A stretch of 64,000 nt of DNA from Streptomyces coelicoflavus (GCF_003112555.1 NZ_BEWB01000011.1:287851-351850); one strand, 5' to 3'; counted from the stretch's first letter, positions 27,771 to 36,333 are shown. Notes: generated by a model not told the origin, from the sequence alone. Made by a program: numbers and translations.

Positions 27771-28146
27771 CGAAGGCGATCTCGACGACTTGGCCGGGCA
27801 GGGTCAGCTCGGTCACGCCGAGGACCGTACTGGCCGGGCGGTGCTCGCCGAAGTAGGCCAGGTTGGCCCGCGCCACCGCGGCGGCGTGGTGCCGCAGGTC
27901 CACCACGTACAGGGTCTGCGACACGATCTGGATGCGGGTGGCTCCGTAGTGGTCCAGGACCCGGTCCATGTTGGCGTGGGTGCGCCGGAGCTGGGCGTCG
28001 AAGTCGTACCCGTCGGGGAACTCGCCCGCCGCGTCGAACGCGAGCTGCCCCGAGACATGGACCAGGTCGCCCGACCTGATCGCCTGGGAGTAGCCGAAGT
28101 CGTCCTCGGCCGGGATGTCGTAGCGGAAGACATCGTGGGTGGTCAT
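27745..28146 (-). CDS. RidA family protein
   Basis: A 133-aa YjgF/YER057c/UK114-type protein. The family arginine is in the VSGQLAFDAAGEFP to DLRHHAAAV region and the C-terminal LTELTLPGQVVEIAFVIDS motif is typical. Canonical RidA deaminates reactive enamines/imines; here the signature near the C-terminus is not the standard R(G)xxxP, so it is probably one of the diverse Rid subfamilies with another substrate. It is divergent from an HxlR regulator across a dyad-rich 101-bp gap, suggesting control by that regulator. Confidence 0.82.
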   Translation of the reverse strand: MTTHDVFRYDIPAEDDFGYSQAIRSGDLVHVSGQLAFDAAGEFPDGYDFDAQLRRTHANMDRVLDHYGATRIQIVSQTLYVVDLRHHAAAVARANLAYFGEHRPASTVLGVTELTLPGQVVEIAFVIDSRLPA

Positions 28147-28156
28147 GGTGCTCGCC

Positions 28157-28218
28157 CTTCCAGTCCACTCTCTTGTGGTTACTCGGGAACTGTAGGAGAG
28201 TGAAGGCTGACCTGGAAG
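28157..28218. promoter_or_regulatory. Nested inverted repeats between the ridA-like and hxlR-like genes
   Basis: Outer arms CTTCCAG (28157-28163) and CTGGAAG (28212-28218) enclose inner arms CACTCTC (28166-28172) and GAGAGTG (28196-28202). The centre contains GTTACTCGGGAACTGTA. The arrangement sits between divergent genes, one encoding an HxlR regulator, and is a candidate operator. Confidence 0.45.
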
Positions 28219-28247
28219 AACGCACTTTTCGGTGACTGGGGAACCTG

Positions 28248-28631
28248 ATGGTGACCAAGCAACTGCTCAAGGACCTGCCCGAGGACGCGGACCTGCGGCG
28301 CGCGGACTCCCTGGCGCGGGAGATCTTCTCGGACGTCGCCAACAAATGGGCGCTCCTGATCATCGAGGCGCTGGGCGAGCGCACCCTGCGCTTCAGCGAG
28401 GTGCGCGGCGAGGTCGAGGGCATCAGCCACAAGATGCTCACCCAGAACCTGCGCATGCTGGAGCGCAACGGCCTGGTCGACCGCAAGGTCCACCCGACCG
28501 TGCCGCCGAAGGTCGAGTACACGCTCACCGAACCGGGCCGCGCCCTGCGCGCCACGGTCGACGCGATCTGCGAGTGGACCCAGCACCACCTCGGTCACAT
28601 CGAGGGGGCGCGGGAGCGTTTCGACGCCTGA
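28248..28631 (+). CDS. HxlR-type winged-helix regulator
   Basis: A 127-aa MarR-like HxlR regulator. Family signature DVANKWALLIIEALGERTLR is followed by FSEVRGEVEGISHKMLTQNL and the wing VDRKVHPTVPPKVEYTLTEPG. HxlR proteins often respond to reactive electrophiles or oxidants. It is divergent from the ridA-like gene, with a nested dyad between them. The N-terminal 20 residues are acidic and polar. Confidence 0.9.
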   Translation: MVTKQLLKDLPEDADLRRADSLAREIFSDVANKWALLIIEALGERTLRFSEVRGEVEGISHKMLTQNLRMLERNGLVDRKVHPTVPPKVEYTLTEPGRALRATVDAICEWTQHHLGHIEGARERFDA

Positions 28632-28676
28632 CCGGCGTCAGACGGAAAGCGCCGTGCGTACGCCCGCGCCGGCATT

Positions 28677-28705
28677 CCCGGTGTCCCCGTCCCGAGGACA
28701 CCGGG
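28677..28705. terminator. Hairpin between convergent hxlR and 5'-nucleotidase genes
   Basis: CCCGGTGTCC (28677-28686) and GGACACCGGG (28696-28705) form a perfect 10-bp stem with a 9-base loop. No T-run follows, as usual in Streptomyces. Bidirectional terminator candidate. Confidence 0.55.
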
Positions 28706-28731
28706 CCCCGTCTCGGCCGGCGAACAGGCGT

Positions 28732-30570
28732 CTACCGCACGACCGTGATCCGGTCCGCCGCCGGGGGCGTGATCGGGGCGGTCGCCGAGGAGTTGGCCGT
28801 CAGGTACTGCGCGAAGGCCGCCAGGTCGTCCGCGCCGACCAGTTCGTTCGTGCCCTCGCCCAGCGTGGTGAAGCCGTCGCCGCCGCCCGCGAGGAAGCTG
28901 TTGGACGCGACGCGGTAGGTGGCGGCCGGGTCGACCGGGGCGCCGTTCAGACGGACGGAGTCCGTGACGACGCGGTCCGCGCCCGACTTGGTGAGGTCCA
29001 GGGTGTAGGTGAGGCCGGAGGAGACCTGGAGGATCTTCGGGGCCGCCTCGTTGGGGCCGCTCACCTGCTCCTTGAGGACCTGGATCAGCTGCGCGCCCGT
29101 GTAGTCCTTGAGGTTCACCGTGTTGGCGAAGGGCTGGACCGTGAAGCCCTCGGCGTAGGTGACCACGCCGTCGCCCTCGGCGCCGGAGGCCGTGTAGGTC
29201 AGCGGGGCGCGGATGCCGCCCGGGTTCATCAGGGCCAGGTCGGTCTCCGGGTCCTGCGCCCTGCCGTACGCGAACTGCGCGTCGGCGATCAGGTCGCCCA
29301 GCGGGGACTCGGTGCCGTCGCGGTCGATGTCGGCGGAGACGTAGCCGATGGGGCGGTTGCCGATCGGGGCGGCGAGGGTGCTCCACCGGTCGAGCAGCCG
29401 GGTCATGTCCGGCGCCTTCGGCACGTCACGGGTGACGACGTGGTTCGCCGACTTCACCGACGTACGGGCGATGTCACCCGTGGCACGGTCGTACGTCAGC
29501 GTCGTGTCCGTGTACAGGCGGCCGAAGGACGAGGCCGAGGTGACCGTGCGGGGGTTGCCCGCCGGGTCGGGGATCGTGCAGACGTACGCGTTGTGGGTGT
29601 GGCCGGTGACCAGCGCGTCGACCTGCGGCGTGATGTTCTTGGCGATGTCGACGATCGGGCCCGAGACGCCGTCGCCCGCGCCCGGGGAGTCGCAGTCGTA
29701 GTTGTAGGAGGACGAGGCCGGGAAGCCGCCCTCGTGGATGAGTGCGACGATCGATTTCACGCCCTGGCGTTGCAGCTCCTTGGCGTACTTGTTGATCGTC
29801 TCGACCTCGTCCTTGAACTCCAGGCCCTTCACGCCCTCCGCCGAGACGATGTCCGGGGTGCCCTCCAGGGTCACGCCGATGAAGCCGACCTTGACGCCCC
29901 GCTGCTTCCACACCCAGTAGGGCTTGAGGATGGGCTTCCCCGTCTTCTCGTCCAGGACGTTGGCCGCGAGGTACGGGTAGTCGGCGCCCTTGAACTCCTT
30001 GTCCGAGTAGCAGCCCTCGGTGGGGTGGCAGCCGCCGTTCTGGAGACGGGCCAGCTCCCTGGCACCCTCGTCGAACTCGTGGTTGCCGACGCTGGTCACG
30101 TCCAGGTCGAGCCGGTTCAGCGCTTCGACGGTCGGCTCGTCGTGGAAGAGGCCGGACAGGAGGGGGGAGGCGCCGACCATGTCGCCGCCGGCCGCGGTGA
30201 TGGAGTAGCGGTTGCCCTTGCGGGCCTCGCGCAGGTGGGTGGCCAGGTACTCGATACCGCCCGCGTCGACCGTCTTGGTCGTGCCGTCCGGCTGGACCTC
30301 GGTGACGCGGCCGGAGGAACCGGCGGGCGGCTCCAGGTTGCCGTGCAGGTCGTTGAAGGAGAGGAGCTGGACGTCCTGGTAGCGGCCGTGGCCATGACCG
30401 TGGCCCTTGCCGTGGTCGCCGTGGCCCCGGGTGTCTCCGCCCGGGCTCGCCGACGCCGGGAGCGCCGCCGCGGCGAGCGCTCCGGCGGTGACGACGGTGG
30501 CGGCCGCGACGAGGAGGCGGCTGGTACGGCGTCTGCGACGCGGCTGGTGCGAGTGTGCTGTGGCTGGCAT
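28732..30570 (-). CDS. Secreted bifunctional 2',3'-cyclic-nucleotide phosphodiesterase/5'-nucleotidase
   Basis: A 612-aa extracellular metallophosphatase. It has a twin-arginine-like signal (RRRRRTSRLLVAAATVVTAG then ALAAAALPASA), a histidine/glycine-rich linker (HGDHGKGHGHGHGRY), the metal-binding domain (LLSFNDLHGNLEPP, VGNHEFDEGA, VTGHTHNAYVC) and a C-terminal 5'-nucleotidase domain (LALMNPGGIRAPL, RVASNSFLAGGGDGFTTLGEG). It releases phosphate from extracellular nucleotides, fitting the Pho neighbourhood. ATG 30570 has AGGGGGG upstream. A PHO-box-like repeat lies about 95 bp upstream. Confidence 0.92.
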   Translation of the reverse strand: MPATAHSHQPRRRRRTSRLLVAAATVVTAGALAAAALPASASPGGDTRGHGDHGKGHGHGHGRYQDVQLLSFNDLHGNLEPPAGSSGRVTEVQPDGTTKTVDAGGIEYLATHLREARKGNRYSITAAGGDMVGASPLLSGLFHDEPTVEALNRLDLDVTSVGNHEFDEGARELARLQNGGCHPTEGCYSDKEFKGADYPYLAANVLDEKTGKPILKPYWVWKQRGVKVGFIGVTLEGTPDIVSAEGVKGLEFKDEVETINKYAKELQRQGVKSIVALIHEGGFPASSSYNYDCDSPGAGDGVSGPIVDIAKNITPQVDALVTGHTHNAYVCTIPDPAGNPRTVTSASSFGRLYTDTTLTYDRATGDIARTSVKSANHVVTRDVPKAPDMTRLLDRWSTLAAPIGNRPIGYVSADIDRDGTESPLGDLIADAQFAYGRAQDPETDLALMNPGGIRAPLTYTASGAEGDGVVTYAEGFTVQPFANTVNLKDYTGAQLIQVLKEQVSGPNEAAPKILQVSSGLTYTLDLTKSGADRVVTDSVRLNGAPVDPAATYRVASNSFLAGGGDGFTTLGEGTNELVGADDLAAFAQYLTANSSATAPITPPAADRITVVR

Positions 30571-30663
30571 GCGCCCCCCTGTGGGTGTGCGTGGCGCGAG
30601 CCGCTGAGGAGACGGCTCGTCGGCGCAGCAGCCTAGAGTCAACGCGCGTAGCGCGACAGGGCT

Positions 30664-30686
30664 TCCGGGTTACGACCTGGTTTAAC
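30664..30686 (-). promoter_or_regulatory. PHO-box-like direct repeat upstream of 5'-nucleotidase gene
   Basis: On the minus strand two 11-base units run TTAAACCAGGT-CGTAACCCGGA; the second fits the PhoP unit GTTCACCNGGN at most positions, the first only in part. A -35-like TTGACT follows on the same strand. Weaker than the pstS site; tentative. Confidence 0.4.
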
Positions 30687-30692
30687 TTCATC

Positions 30693-30769
30693 CCCTTCTC
30701 CATCCCTTATGCATCTCCTTCTGCATCCTCTTCTCCACCCCTTCTCCCCTCTCTTCTTCCTCCTCGTCC
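30693..30769 (+). repeat. Polypyrimidine tract in the divergent 5'-nucleotidase/mshD region
   Basis: About 75 bases of almost pure C/T on the plus strand (for example CTCTTCTTCCTCCTC), interrupted by only a few purines. Purely compositional and seen directly. It could form unusual DNA structure or act as an unstructured leader; it lies upstream of mshD. Confidence 0.6.
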
Positions 30770-30811
30770 GCTGCCGCCGCTTTGCCCCGCCCGCCCTTTA
30801 CCCTCGTACGC

Positions 30812-31741
30812 ATGACCAGCGACGACACCGTGCGGCCCGGCCGCCCCCGCTCGATCGAGACCCTCGCCGAACTCGCGCCGGAGCAGACCGACGCCGTCCT
30901 CGCCCTGCTCACCGAGGCGGCCCGGAACGACGGACAGCACGCCGTGTCCGAGCAGGGCCGGCTGCAACTGCGCGGCCCCGCGCGGGACGGCGTCGCGCAC
31001 CTCCTGCTCACCCTCGACGGCGGTGAACTCGTCGGCTACGCCCAGCTGGAGGGCACCGACCCGGTCGAGCCGCCGGCCGCCGAGCTGGTCGTCCACCCCT
31101 CGTACCGGGGCCATGGGCACGGGCGGGCTCTGGGCTCCGCGCTGCTCGCCGCGTCCGGCAAGCGGCTGCGGATCTGGGCGCACGGCGGGCACTCCGCCGC
31201 CCGGCATCTCGCGCAGGTGCTCGGACTGTCGCTGTTCCGGGAACTGCGGCAGATGCGCCGCCCGTTGGCCGGTCTGGACCTGCCGGAGCCGGTGCTGCCG
31301 GAGGGCGTGAGCGTGCGCACCTTCGTGCCCGGCCGGGACGACGCGGCCTGGCTCGCCGTGAACGCGGCCGCCTTCTCCCACCACCCCGAACAGGGCTCGC
31401 TCACCCAGCGCGACCTCGACGACCGCAAGGCCGAGCCGTGGTTCGACCCGGAGGGATTCTTCCTCGCCGAGCGGGACGGCCAGCTGATCGGTTTCCACTG
31501 GACCAAGGAGCACACCGAGGAAGGGCTCGGCGAGGTGTACGTCCTCGGCATCCGCCCCGACACCCAGGGCGGCGGCCTGGGCAAGGCCCTCACCACCATC
31601 GGCCTGCGGCACCTGGAGGGGCGGGGCCTGCCCACGGCGATGCTGTACGTCGACGCCGACAACAAGGCCGCGGTCTCCGTCTACGAGCGCCTCGGCTTCA
31701 CCACCCACGAGACGGACCTGATGTACCGCACGGAGACGTGA
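30812..31741 (+). CDS. mshD: Mycothiol synthase
   Basis: A 309-aa tandem-GNAT acetyltransferase that acetylates Cys-GlcN-Ins in the last step of mycothiol synthesis, the main low-molecular-weight thiol of actinomycetes. The N-terminal GNAT is degenerate (ELVVHPSYRGHGHGRALGSA); the active C-terminal GNAT has VYVLGIRPDTQGGGLGKALT and MLYVDADNKAAVSVYERLGF, both diagnostic of MshD. Start ATG 30812. It converges with the ABC/sigma operon. Confidence 0.93.
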   Translation: MTSDDTVRPGRPRSIETLAELAPEQTDAVLALLTEAARNDGQHAVSEQGRLQLRGPARDGVAHLLLTLDGGELVGYAQLEGTDPVEPPAAELVVHPSYRGHGHGRALGSALLAASGKRLRIWAHGGHSAARHLAQVLGLSLFRELRQMRRPLAGLDLPEPVLPEGVSVRTFVPGRDDAAWLAVNAAAFSHHPEQGSLTQRDLDDRKAEPWFDPEGFFLAERDGQLIGFHWTKEHTEEGLGEVYVLGIRPDTQGGGLGKALTTIGLRHLEGRGLPTAMLYVDADNKAAVSVYERLGFTTHETDLMYRTET

Positions 31742-31764
31742 GCCGCCGGGCCGTACGGGGCGGA

Positions 31765-32421
31765 TCACCGACCGCGTCTTCGCCCCGACGGCTCCGGTCC
31801 GCACCCCGCTCCCAGCACGGCCACCGCCGCCGCCAGCACCGCCCACCGGTCGTGCCCGACGGACCAGCGGGGGTCGTCGGCCTGCACGAACAGCGCCCAG
31901 TCCTCCGGCGCCAGCAGGGGCGCGAGAACGGCCGTGAACAGCAGGAACGCCGCGACGAACGGCCCCGGTCGTGCCTCGTCCGTCAGCCGTACCGCGAGGG
32001 CGGCGGCCGCCAGGGCGAGGGCGCCCACGGCCAGCGCCTCCAGGGTGACTCCGCCGGCCGGGGGCCGGGACGCCACGGGGGTCAGGAGCAGTACGGCCGT
32101 CCACCACAGCGCGGCGAGCGGCGCGACCAGGGCCACGCGCAGCGCCTGCCGGAGGAGCCTCGGGGTCGGCACGGGTGCGGTGAGGTGGCGGGCCGGGTCG
32201 TCCAGCAGGAAGGCCAGGCCCAGCGCCCCGACGAGGGCGGCGCCCCGCAGCAGCATGAGCGTCTGCCAGGGCGCCGGCTCGGCCCCGGTGACGAGGGGGA
32301 AGCCGGCGACCAGCAGCCCGAGGGCTCCCGCCGCGGCCAGGGCACGCCAGGGCAGGGTGCGCCACAGCGGGACGGCCAGGTCCACCGTCAGCGTCCCCCG
32401 GACCGCCGTCAGTCCTCGCAC
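31765..32421 (-). CDS. ABC-2-like membrane protein
   Basis: A 218-aa protein with about six transmembrane helices (ALAAAGALGLLVAGFPLV, MLLRGAALVGALGLAFLL, LRVALVAPLAALWWTAVLLL). It starts at GTG 32421, overlapping the previous permease gene by 13 bases, so it is co-translated with it. Probably an accessory permease subunit of the same transporter; no substrate is indicated. Confidence 0.75.
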   Translation of the reverse strand: MRGLTAVRGTLTVDLAVPLWRTLPWRALAAAGALGLLVAGFPLVTGAEPAPWQTLMLLRGAALVGALGLAFLLDDPARHLTAPVPTPRLLRQALRVALVAPLAALWWTAVLLLTPVASRPPAGGVTLEALAVGALALAAAALAVRLTDEARPGPFVAAFLLFTAVLAPLLAPEDWALFVQADDPRWSVGHDRWAVLAAAVAVLGAGCGPEPSGRRRGR

Positions 32422-33929
32422 GAGTCCGCCTTCTTCGGCCCGGGCACACCGAGCAGTTCGGCGACGCGGGCGGTGGTGACACCCGGGGCGGTCAGTTCGG
32501 CCCAGTGCTCCGTGACCCGTGCTCCGGTCCCGGCGGGCGGATTCTCCAGCAGGCGGCGTACGACGTCCGTCTGGCCCTCCGTCATGGACAGCGGGTCGGT
32601 GGGTGACAGGACGATCGCGGAGCCCGTCACGCTGTCGTCGAGGCGGACCCGGCGCAGGGCGCCCATCGGGTCGTCCTGCCAGCTCAGGGAGAGCCACATG
32701 ACGGTGACCATCCGCCCGTCGCACAGCTCGCTGCCGGCCGCCTCCGAGCCCGCGACGAGGACGGCGGCGACGGCACTGGAGAACTCGGGGACCCGGTTGC
32801 CGCCCCAGGCGGTGCCCACGGTCACTTGGCCGGCGCCGGTCAGCGCGGGGATCGCGGCGTCGGTCCCCGGCCCGTAGCGGGCGTCGATCCGCTGCCGCAC
32901 GACGAGCGGCCGGTCGTGCGCGGAGCCGCCGGCCACGGCCTGGACGCGGTCCACGACCCCGGCCCAGGTGCCGGTGCGCGGCGCCCACTCGGGGAAGGCG
33001 CAGTACCGCGAGCCGCCGTGCTCGGCGCAGGTCAGCTCGGGGTGCACCGAGGCGCGTTCGCGGGCTGCGGTCAGCTCCTTCGACGGCGTCGCGCCCCCGG
33101 CCTGGAGGATGCCGCCGGTCACCGTCGCCGCGAGGCTCAGGACGAGTCCCGCCCGGACGGCCGCGGTGCGCCCGCCGGCGACGGCCACCGCCAGGAGGGC
33201 GAGGCTCAGGGCCGCGCCCGCCAGGTACAGGGCGTGCCAGGCGGCGGGGCGCCCCAGCAGGTCGGAGGGCAGGGGGTCGGGGCCGGTGGTGGCGACGACC
33301 GGTGCCAGCCAGGACAGGCCGCTCGCCCCGCTCGGCCCGGTGCCGAGGACGAACACGAACAGCAGCACGACCACCAGCAGCGGCGCGGCGAAGGCCGCCA
33401 TCGTCAGACGGCCGACCAGCACCCCGAGCGCCCCGAACGCCAGCACCGTCAGTGGCCCCACCGCCAGCTCGGCCGGCGAACCGTGCCCGACCGCGCCCGC
33501 CTTGAGCGCCTCCCAGCCGAACTGACCGGCCACGCACACGGCGGTGAGCAGGGCGGCCGGTACGACGGACAGCGCGTGGCCCGCCATGCGGTGCCAGGGC
33601 CGCAGGACCAGGACCGAGAAGTGGTGCTCGGTGCCGTGGCGTTCGGAGCGGACGACCGCGCGTGCGGCGCCCAGCAGGACGGCGAGGCCGACGAGCATCG
33701 GCATGGACTGGGTGGCACGGTCGGCGTCCTGGAGTACGGGGTGGCCGTCCCAGGAATCCCGCGTACGCCAGACGATCCACGCGACGTACGCCACGAAGGC
33801 GATGACGACGGGGACGCTCAGCAGCAGCCTGCGTGCCTCGAACCGGGCGAGGGCGAGCACGGCCCGGGCCCGGCGGTCGTGGAGCGGTGCCCGCACGGGT
33901 GCGGACTCTTCCACCAGTACGGCGCTCAC
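32409..33929 (-). CDS. ABC transporter permease-like membrane protein
   Basis: A 506-aa protein with an N-terminal half of six or so helices (LSVPVVIAFVAYVAWIVWRT, MPMLVGLAVLLGAARAVV, LSLALLAVAVAGG) and a C-terminal extracytoplasmic region containing cysteines (HPELTCAEHGGSRYCAFPEW, SELCDGRM). GTG 33929 overlaps the ATPase stop by three bases (GTGA). Together with the ATPase it forms an ABC-2-type export or signalling unit whose expression is tied to the ECF sigma factor upstream. Confidence 0.8.
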   Translation of the reverse strand: MSAVLVEESAPVRAPLHDRRARAVLALARFEARRLLLSVPVVIAFVAYVAWIVWRTRDSWDGHPVLQDADRATQSMPMLVGLAVLLGAARAVVRSERHGTEHHFSVLVLRPWHRMAGHALSVVPAALLTAVCVAGQFGWEALKAGAVGHGSPAELAVGPLTVLAFGALGVLVGRLTMAAFAAPLLVVVLLFVFVLGTGPSGASGLSWLAPVVATTGPDPLPSDLLGRPAAWHALYLAGAALSLALLAVAVAGGRTAAVRAGLVLSLAATVTGGILQAGGATPSKELTAARERASVHPELTCAEHGGSRYCAFPEWAPRTGTWAGVVDRVQAVAGGSAHDRPLVVRQRIDARYGPGTDAAIPALTGAGQVTVGTAWGGNRVPEFSSAVAAVLVAGSEAAGSELCDGRMVTVMWLSLSWQDDPMGALRRVRLDDSVTGSAIVLSPTDPLSMTEGQTDVVRRLLENPPAGTGARVTEHWAELTAPGVTTARVAELLGVPGPKKADSCED

Positions 33930-34786
33930 GCCGCCACCTCCGTGCCGGCGTCGTCGAGGGCGAGCAGGTAGCCGTCCTCCAGGGTGGGTTCGGCCGGTTC
34001 GGCGCCCGGGGGCGGATCGCCGACGTTCCGGAAGGAGCCGGTCCCGGTGCGCCATCCGGCCTTCGCGCCGGGGTCCTTCTCCGTGCTGCTCCACACCCGC
34101 CCGGCGGCTCGCGCGGTCAGCTCGGCCGGGGTGCCGTCGAAGCACACCGTCCCGGCCGCCATGACGATCACCCGGTGGCAGAGCATCGCCACGTCCTCGG
34201 TCTGGTGGGTGGACAACAGCACGGTCCGCCCCTCCCCCGCCCCGGCGATCAGCTCCCTGAACCGCATCCGCTGCTCGGGGTCGAGACCGACGGTGGGCTC
34301 GTCGAGGACCAGGAACCCCGGGTCGCCCACCAGCGCGGCGGCCAGCGCGACCCGCTGCCGCATACCGCCGGACAGCTTCTTGATCCGGCGCCCGCGCACG
34401 TCCCCGAGGTCGACCTCCGCCAGGACCCGCCGCACCTCGCGGTGGCGTTCCCGGCGGTCCGCCAGCTCCTTCAGGATCGCCACGTAGTCGACGAACTCGA
34501 AGGCGGTGAAGTCCGGGTGGAAGCCGGGCGTCTGCGGCAGGTAACCGAGCCGCCGCCGCACCTCCTGCCGGCCCCGCGAGGTCCCGGGGTCGTGCCCGAG
34601 CACGGTGAAGGCACCCCGGTCGGCGGGCACGGCGGTGGCGAGCACCCGCAACAGCGTGGTCTTCCCGGCGCCGTTGGGCCCGAGCAGCCCGGTGACGCCC
34701 GGGGTCAGCCGCAGCGACACGTCGTCGAGGGCACGGGTGCGCCCGTAGCTCAGGCCCAGCCCGGAGGCGGAAACGGTGGGGGTCAT
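33926..34786 (-). CDS. ABC transporter ATP-binding protein
   Basis: A 286-aa ATPase: Walker A GPNGAGKTTLL (near residue 37), Q-loop in YLPQTPGFHPD, signature LSGGMRQRVALAAAL, Walker B FLVLDEPTVGLDPEQ and H-loop STHQTED. Typical of drug or bacteriocin-type ABC-2 exporters. ATG 34786 with GGGAG at seven bases. Member of the sigma/anti-sigma/ABC operon. Confidence 0.92.
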   Translation of the reverse strand: MTPTVSASGLGLSYGRTRALDDVSLRLTPGVTGLLGPNGAGKTTLLRVLATAVPADRGAFTVLGHDPGTSRGRQEVRRRLGYLPQTPGFHPDFTAFEFVDYVAILKELADRRERHREVRRVLAEVDLGDVRGRRIKKLSGGMRQRVALAAALVGDPGFLVLDEPTVGLDPEQRMRFRELIAGAGEGRTVLLSTHQTEDVAMLCHRVIVMAAGTVCFDGTPAELTARAAGRVWSSTEKDPGAKAGWRTGTGSFRNVGDPPPGAEPAEPTLEDGYLLALDDAGTEVAA

Positions 34787-34832
34787 ACGGCACTCCCGTA
34801 CGTGAAGGGGATCAGGAAGTAAGAAGGGTGGG

Positions 34833-34887
34833 GCGGGGGTGGGTGCGGTGGGGGTGGGTGCGGTGGGGGTCGGCGTGGGGTGGGGCT
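34833..34887 (+). repeat. G-rich tandem repeat upstream of ABC ATPase gene
   Basis: Unit GGGGGTGGGTGCGGT is repeated about 2.5 times within 34833-34875 and continues as GGGGGTCGGCGTGGGG. Several runs of three or more G on the plus strand could form a G-quadruplex on the non-coding side of the leader. It separates the anti-sigma gene from the transporter genes. Confidence 0.55.
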
Positions 34888-34924
34888 CACGCGGTACGGC
34901 GCGGCTCACTCGACGCCTCGTGGG

Positions 34925-35794
34925 TCACACGACGCCGCGCCCCGAGACGTCGAACCGGTCGCGGAGCAGGAACAGCAGCCCCGCGCCCAGCACCGCCACC
35001 AGCCCGGACACGCCCTGCCCGGCCGCGGTGAACGGCGCCAGCGGGCCGTCCGTGGACGCGCGTGCCGCGTCGGCGGCCAGCAGCACGGCGGCCCAGGCGC
35101 CCACGAGCACGGAGGGCGCGGCCACCGGCCCCAGCCGGGGCGTCAGCGCCAGCCCGGTCGTGGTGAGGGCGAGCCCGGGCAGCAGCCAGGCCAGGGCGGC
35201 CGGCCCGAACCCGGGCAGGGCGAGACTGGCCAGGCCGCCCACCCCGAGTGCCACGACGAGCACGGCGACGGTACGGATCATCAGCAGCCGGAAGCCGTGC
35301 ATCGGCGAGACGACGGCCATCTCGTGCGTGGGGTCGAGCACGGGCCCGTAGGCCAGCGCCACCGAGACCAGCGGCAGCAGCGGGGCGCAGGCCAGGAACA
35401 GCGTGGGCCGGTCGGCGGCACCGGCCGCGACGGCCACGAGGAAGGTCACGAGCAGCACGGCGGTGAGCGCACCGAACCAGGACCGGCGCAGCACCGGAGT
35501 GGCCGCGAGCAGCCGGGCCGTGCCGTCGCCGGCGCCGCACCACGTCAGGAGCCGCTCGAACCGGCCCGGCCGGGGCGCGTCCAGCTCGGCGTCGAGCCGT
35601 TCCCAGCCCGCGTCCAGCGCGGCGGTGTCGCTCACCCCGGCGAGTGTGCCCCGGCACGCGGCGCAGGCGGTCAGGTGGGCGTCGGCGGACCAGAGCGCGG
35701 GCGCCGCCAACTCGCCCCGGGCGTAGGCCCGCAGGTCGTCCTCGTCCACGTGCCAGGTGGGCCCGTCCCGGCGGTCGCTGTTCTCGATCCTCAT
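34925..35794 (-). CDS. Zinc-finger anti-sigma factor with large membrane domain
   Basis: A 289-aa membrane protein. The zf-HC2 motif H40-x3-C44-x2-C47 (AHLTACAACRGT) marks an anti-sigma domain at residues about 14-60. About six transmembrane helices follow (LTAVLLVTFLVAVAAGAA, LVVALGVGGLASLALPG, LVAVLGAGLLFLL), more than the single helix usual in ZAS proteins. It overlaps the sigma gene by four bases (ATGA), the standard sigma/anti-sigma arrangement. Confidence 0.88.
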   Translation of the reverse strand: MRIENSDRRDGPTWHVDEDDLRAYARGELAAPALWSADAHLTACAACRGTLAGVSDTAALDAGWERLDAELDAPRPGRFERLLTWCGAGDGTARLLAATPVLRRSWFGALTAVLLVTFLVAVAAGAADRPTLFLACAPLLPLVSVALAYGPVLDPTHEMAVVSPMHGFRLLMIRTVAVLVVALGVGGLASLALPGFGPAALAWLLPGLALTTTGLALTPRLGPVAAPSVLVGAWAAVLLAADAARASTDGPLAPFTAAGQGVSGLVAVLGAGLLFLLRDRFDVSGRGVV

Positions 35795-36333
35795 GCCAGC
35801 GCCTCCCGCAGCTGCCGGCGGGCCCGCATCGCCCGCGTCTTGACCGTGCCCGGCGGGATGCCGAGCAGGACGGCCGCCTCACGGGTGGTCAGCCCGTCGA
35901 CGACGGTGGCCTGGAGCACCGCGCGCAGCTCCGGCGAGAGCCGGACGAGGGCGCCCGCGAGGTCGCCGTGCTCGACCCCGGCGAGGACGCGCTCCTCCGC
36001 CGAGATCTCGTCCCGGTGCCGCAGACGGGCCAGCGCCTGCCGCAGCCGCCCGCGCGCGCCGTCGCCGCGCAGCGCGTCGATCAGCCGCCGCGACCCGATC
36101 CGCCACAGCCACCCGGCCACGTCCCCTTCCTCCCGATAGCGGGCGCTGCCGCGCCACACGGCGAGGAAGGTCTCCTGCACGACGTCGTCGACCACGGCGT
36201 GGTCGGCGCAGCGGCCGCGCATGCGGGCGGTCAGCCAGGGCGCGTACCGGCGGTACAGCTCCTCGAAGGCGCGCCGGTCGGCATCCGCCGCGACGGCCCG
36301 CAGCAGCTCCCCGTCGCTTCTCGTTTCGCTCAC
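35791..36333 (-). CDS. ECF RNA polymerase sigma factor
   Basis: A 180-aa sigma-70 family protein with sigma-2 (AFEELYRRYAPWLTARMRG, VVDDVVQETFLAVW) and sigma-4 (LSPELRAVLQATVVDGLTTR then EAAVLLGIPPGTVKTRAMRA). Held by the membrane anti-sigma encoded next to it and probably autoregulating the operon that includes the ABC transporter. ATG 36333; divergent from ppk, sharing a 139-bp intergenic region. Confidence 0.93.
   Translation of the reverse strand: MSETRSDGELLRAVAADADRRAFEELYRRYAPWLTARMRGRCADHAVVDDVVQETFLAVWRGSARYREEGDVAGWLWRIGSRRLIDALRGDGARGRLRQALARLRHRDEISAEERVLAGVEHGDLAGALVRLSPELRAVLQATVVDGLTTREAAVLLGIPPGTVKTRAMRARRQLREALA

Noticed and set aside
28147..28247. Riboswitch in the ridA/hxlR gap
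   Set aside because: The nested dyad is better explained as a DNA operator; no known aptamer pattern.
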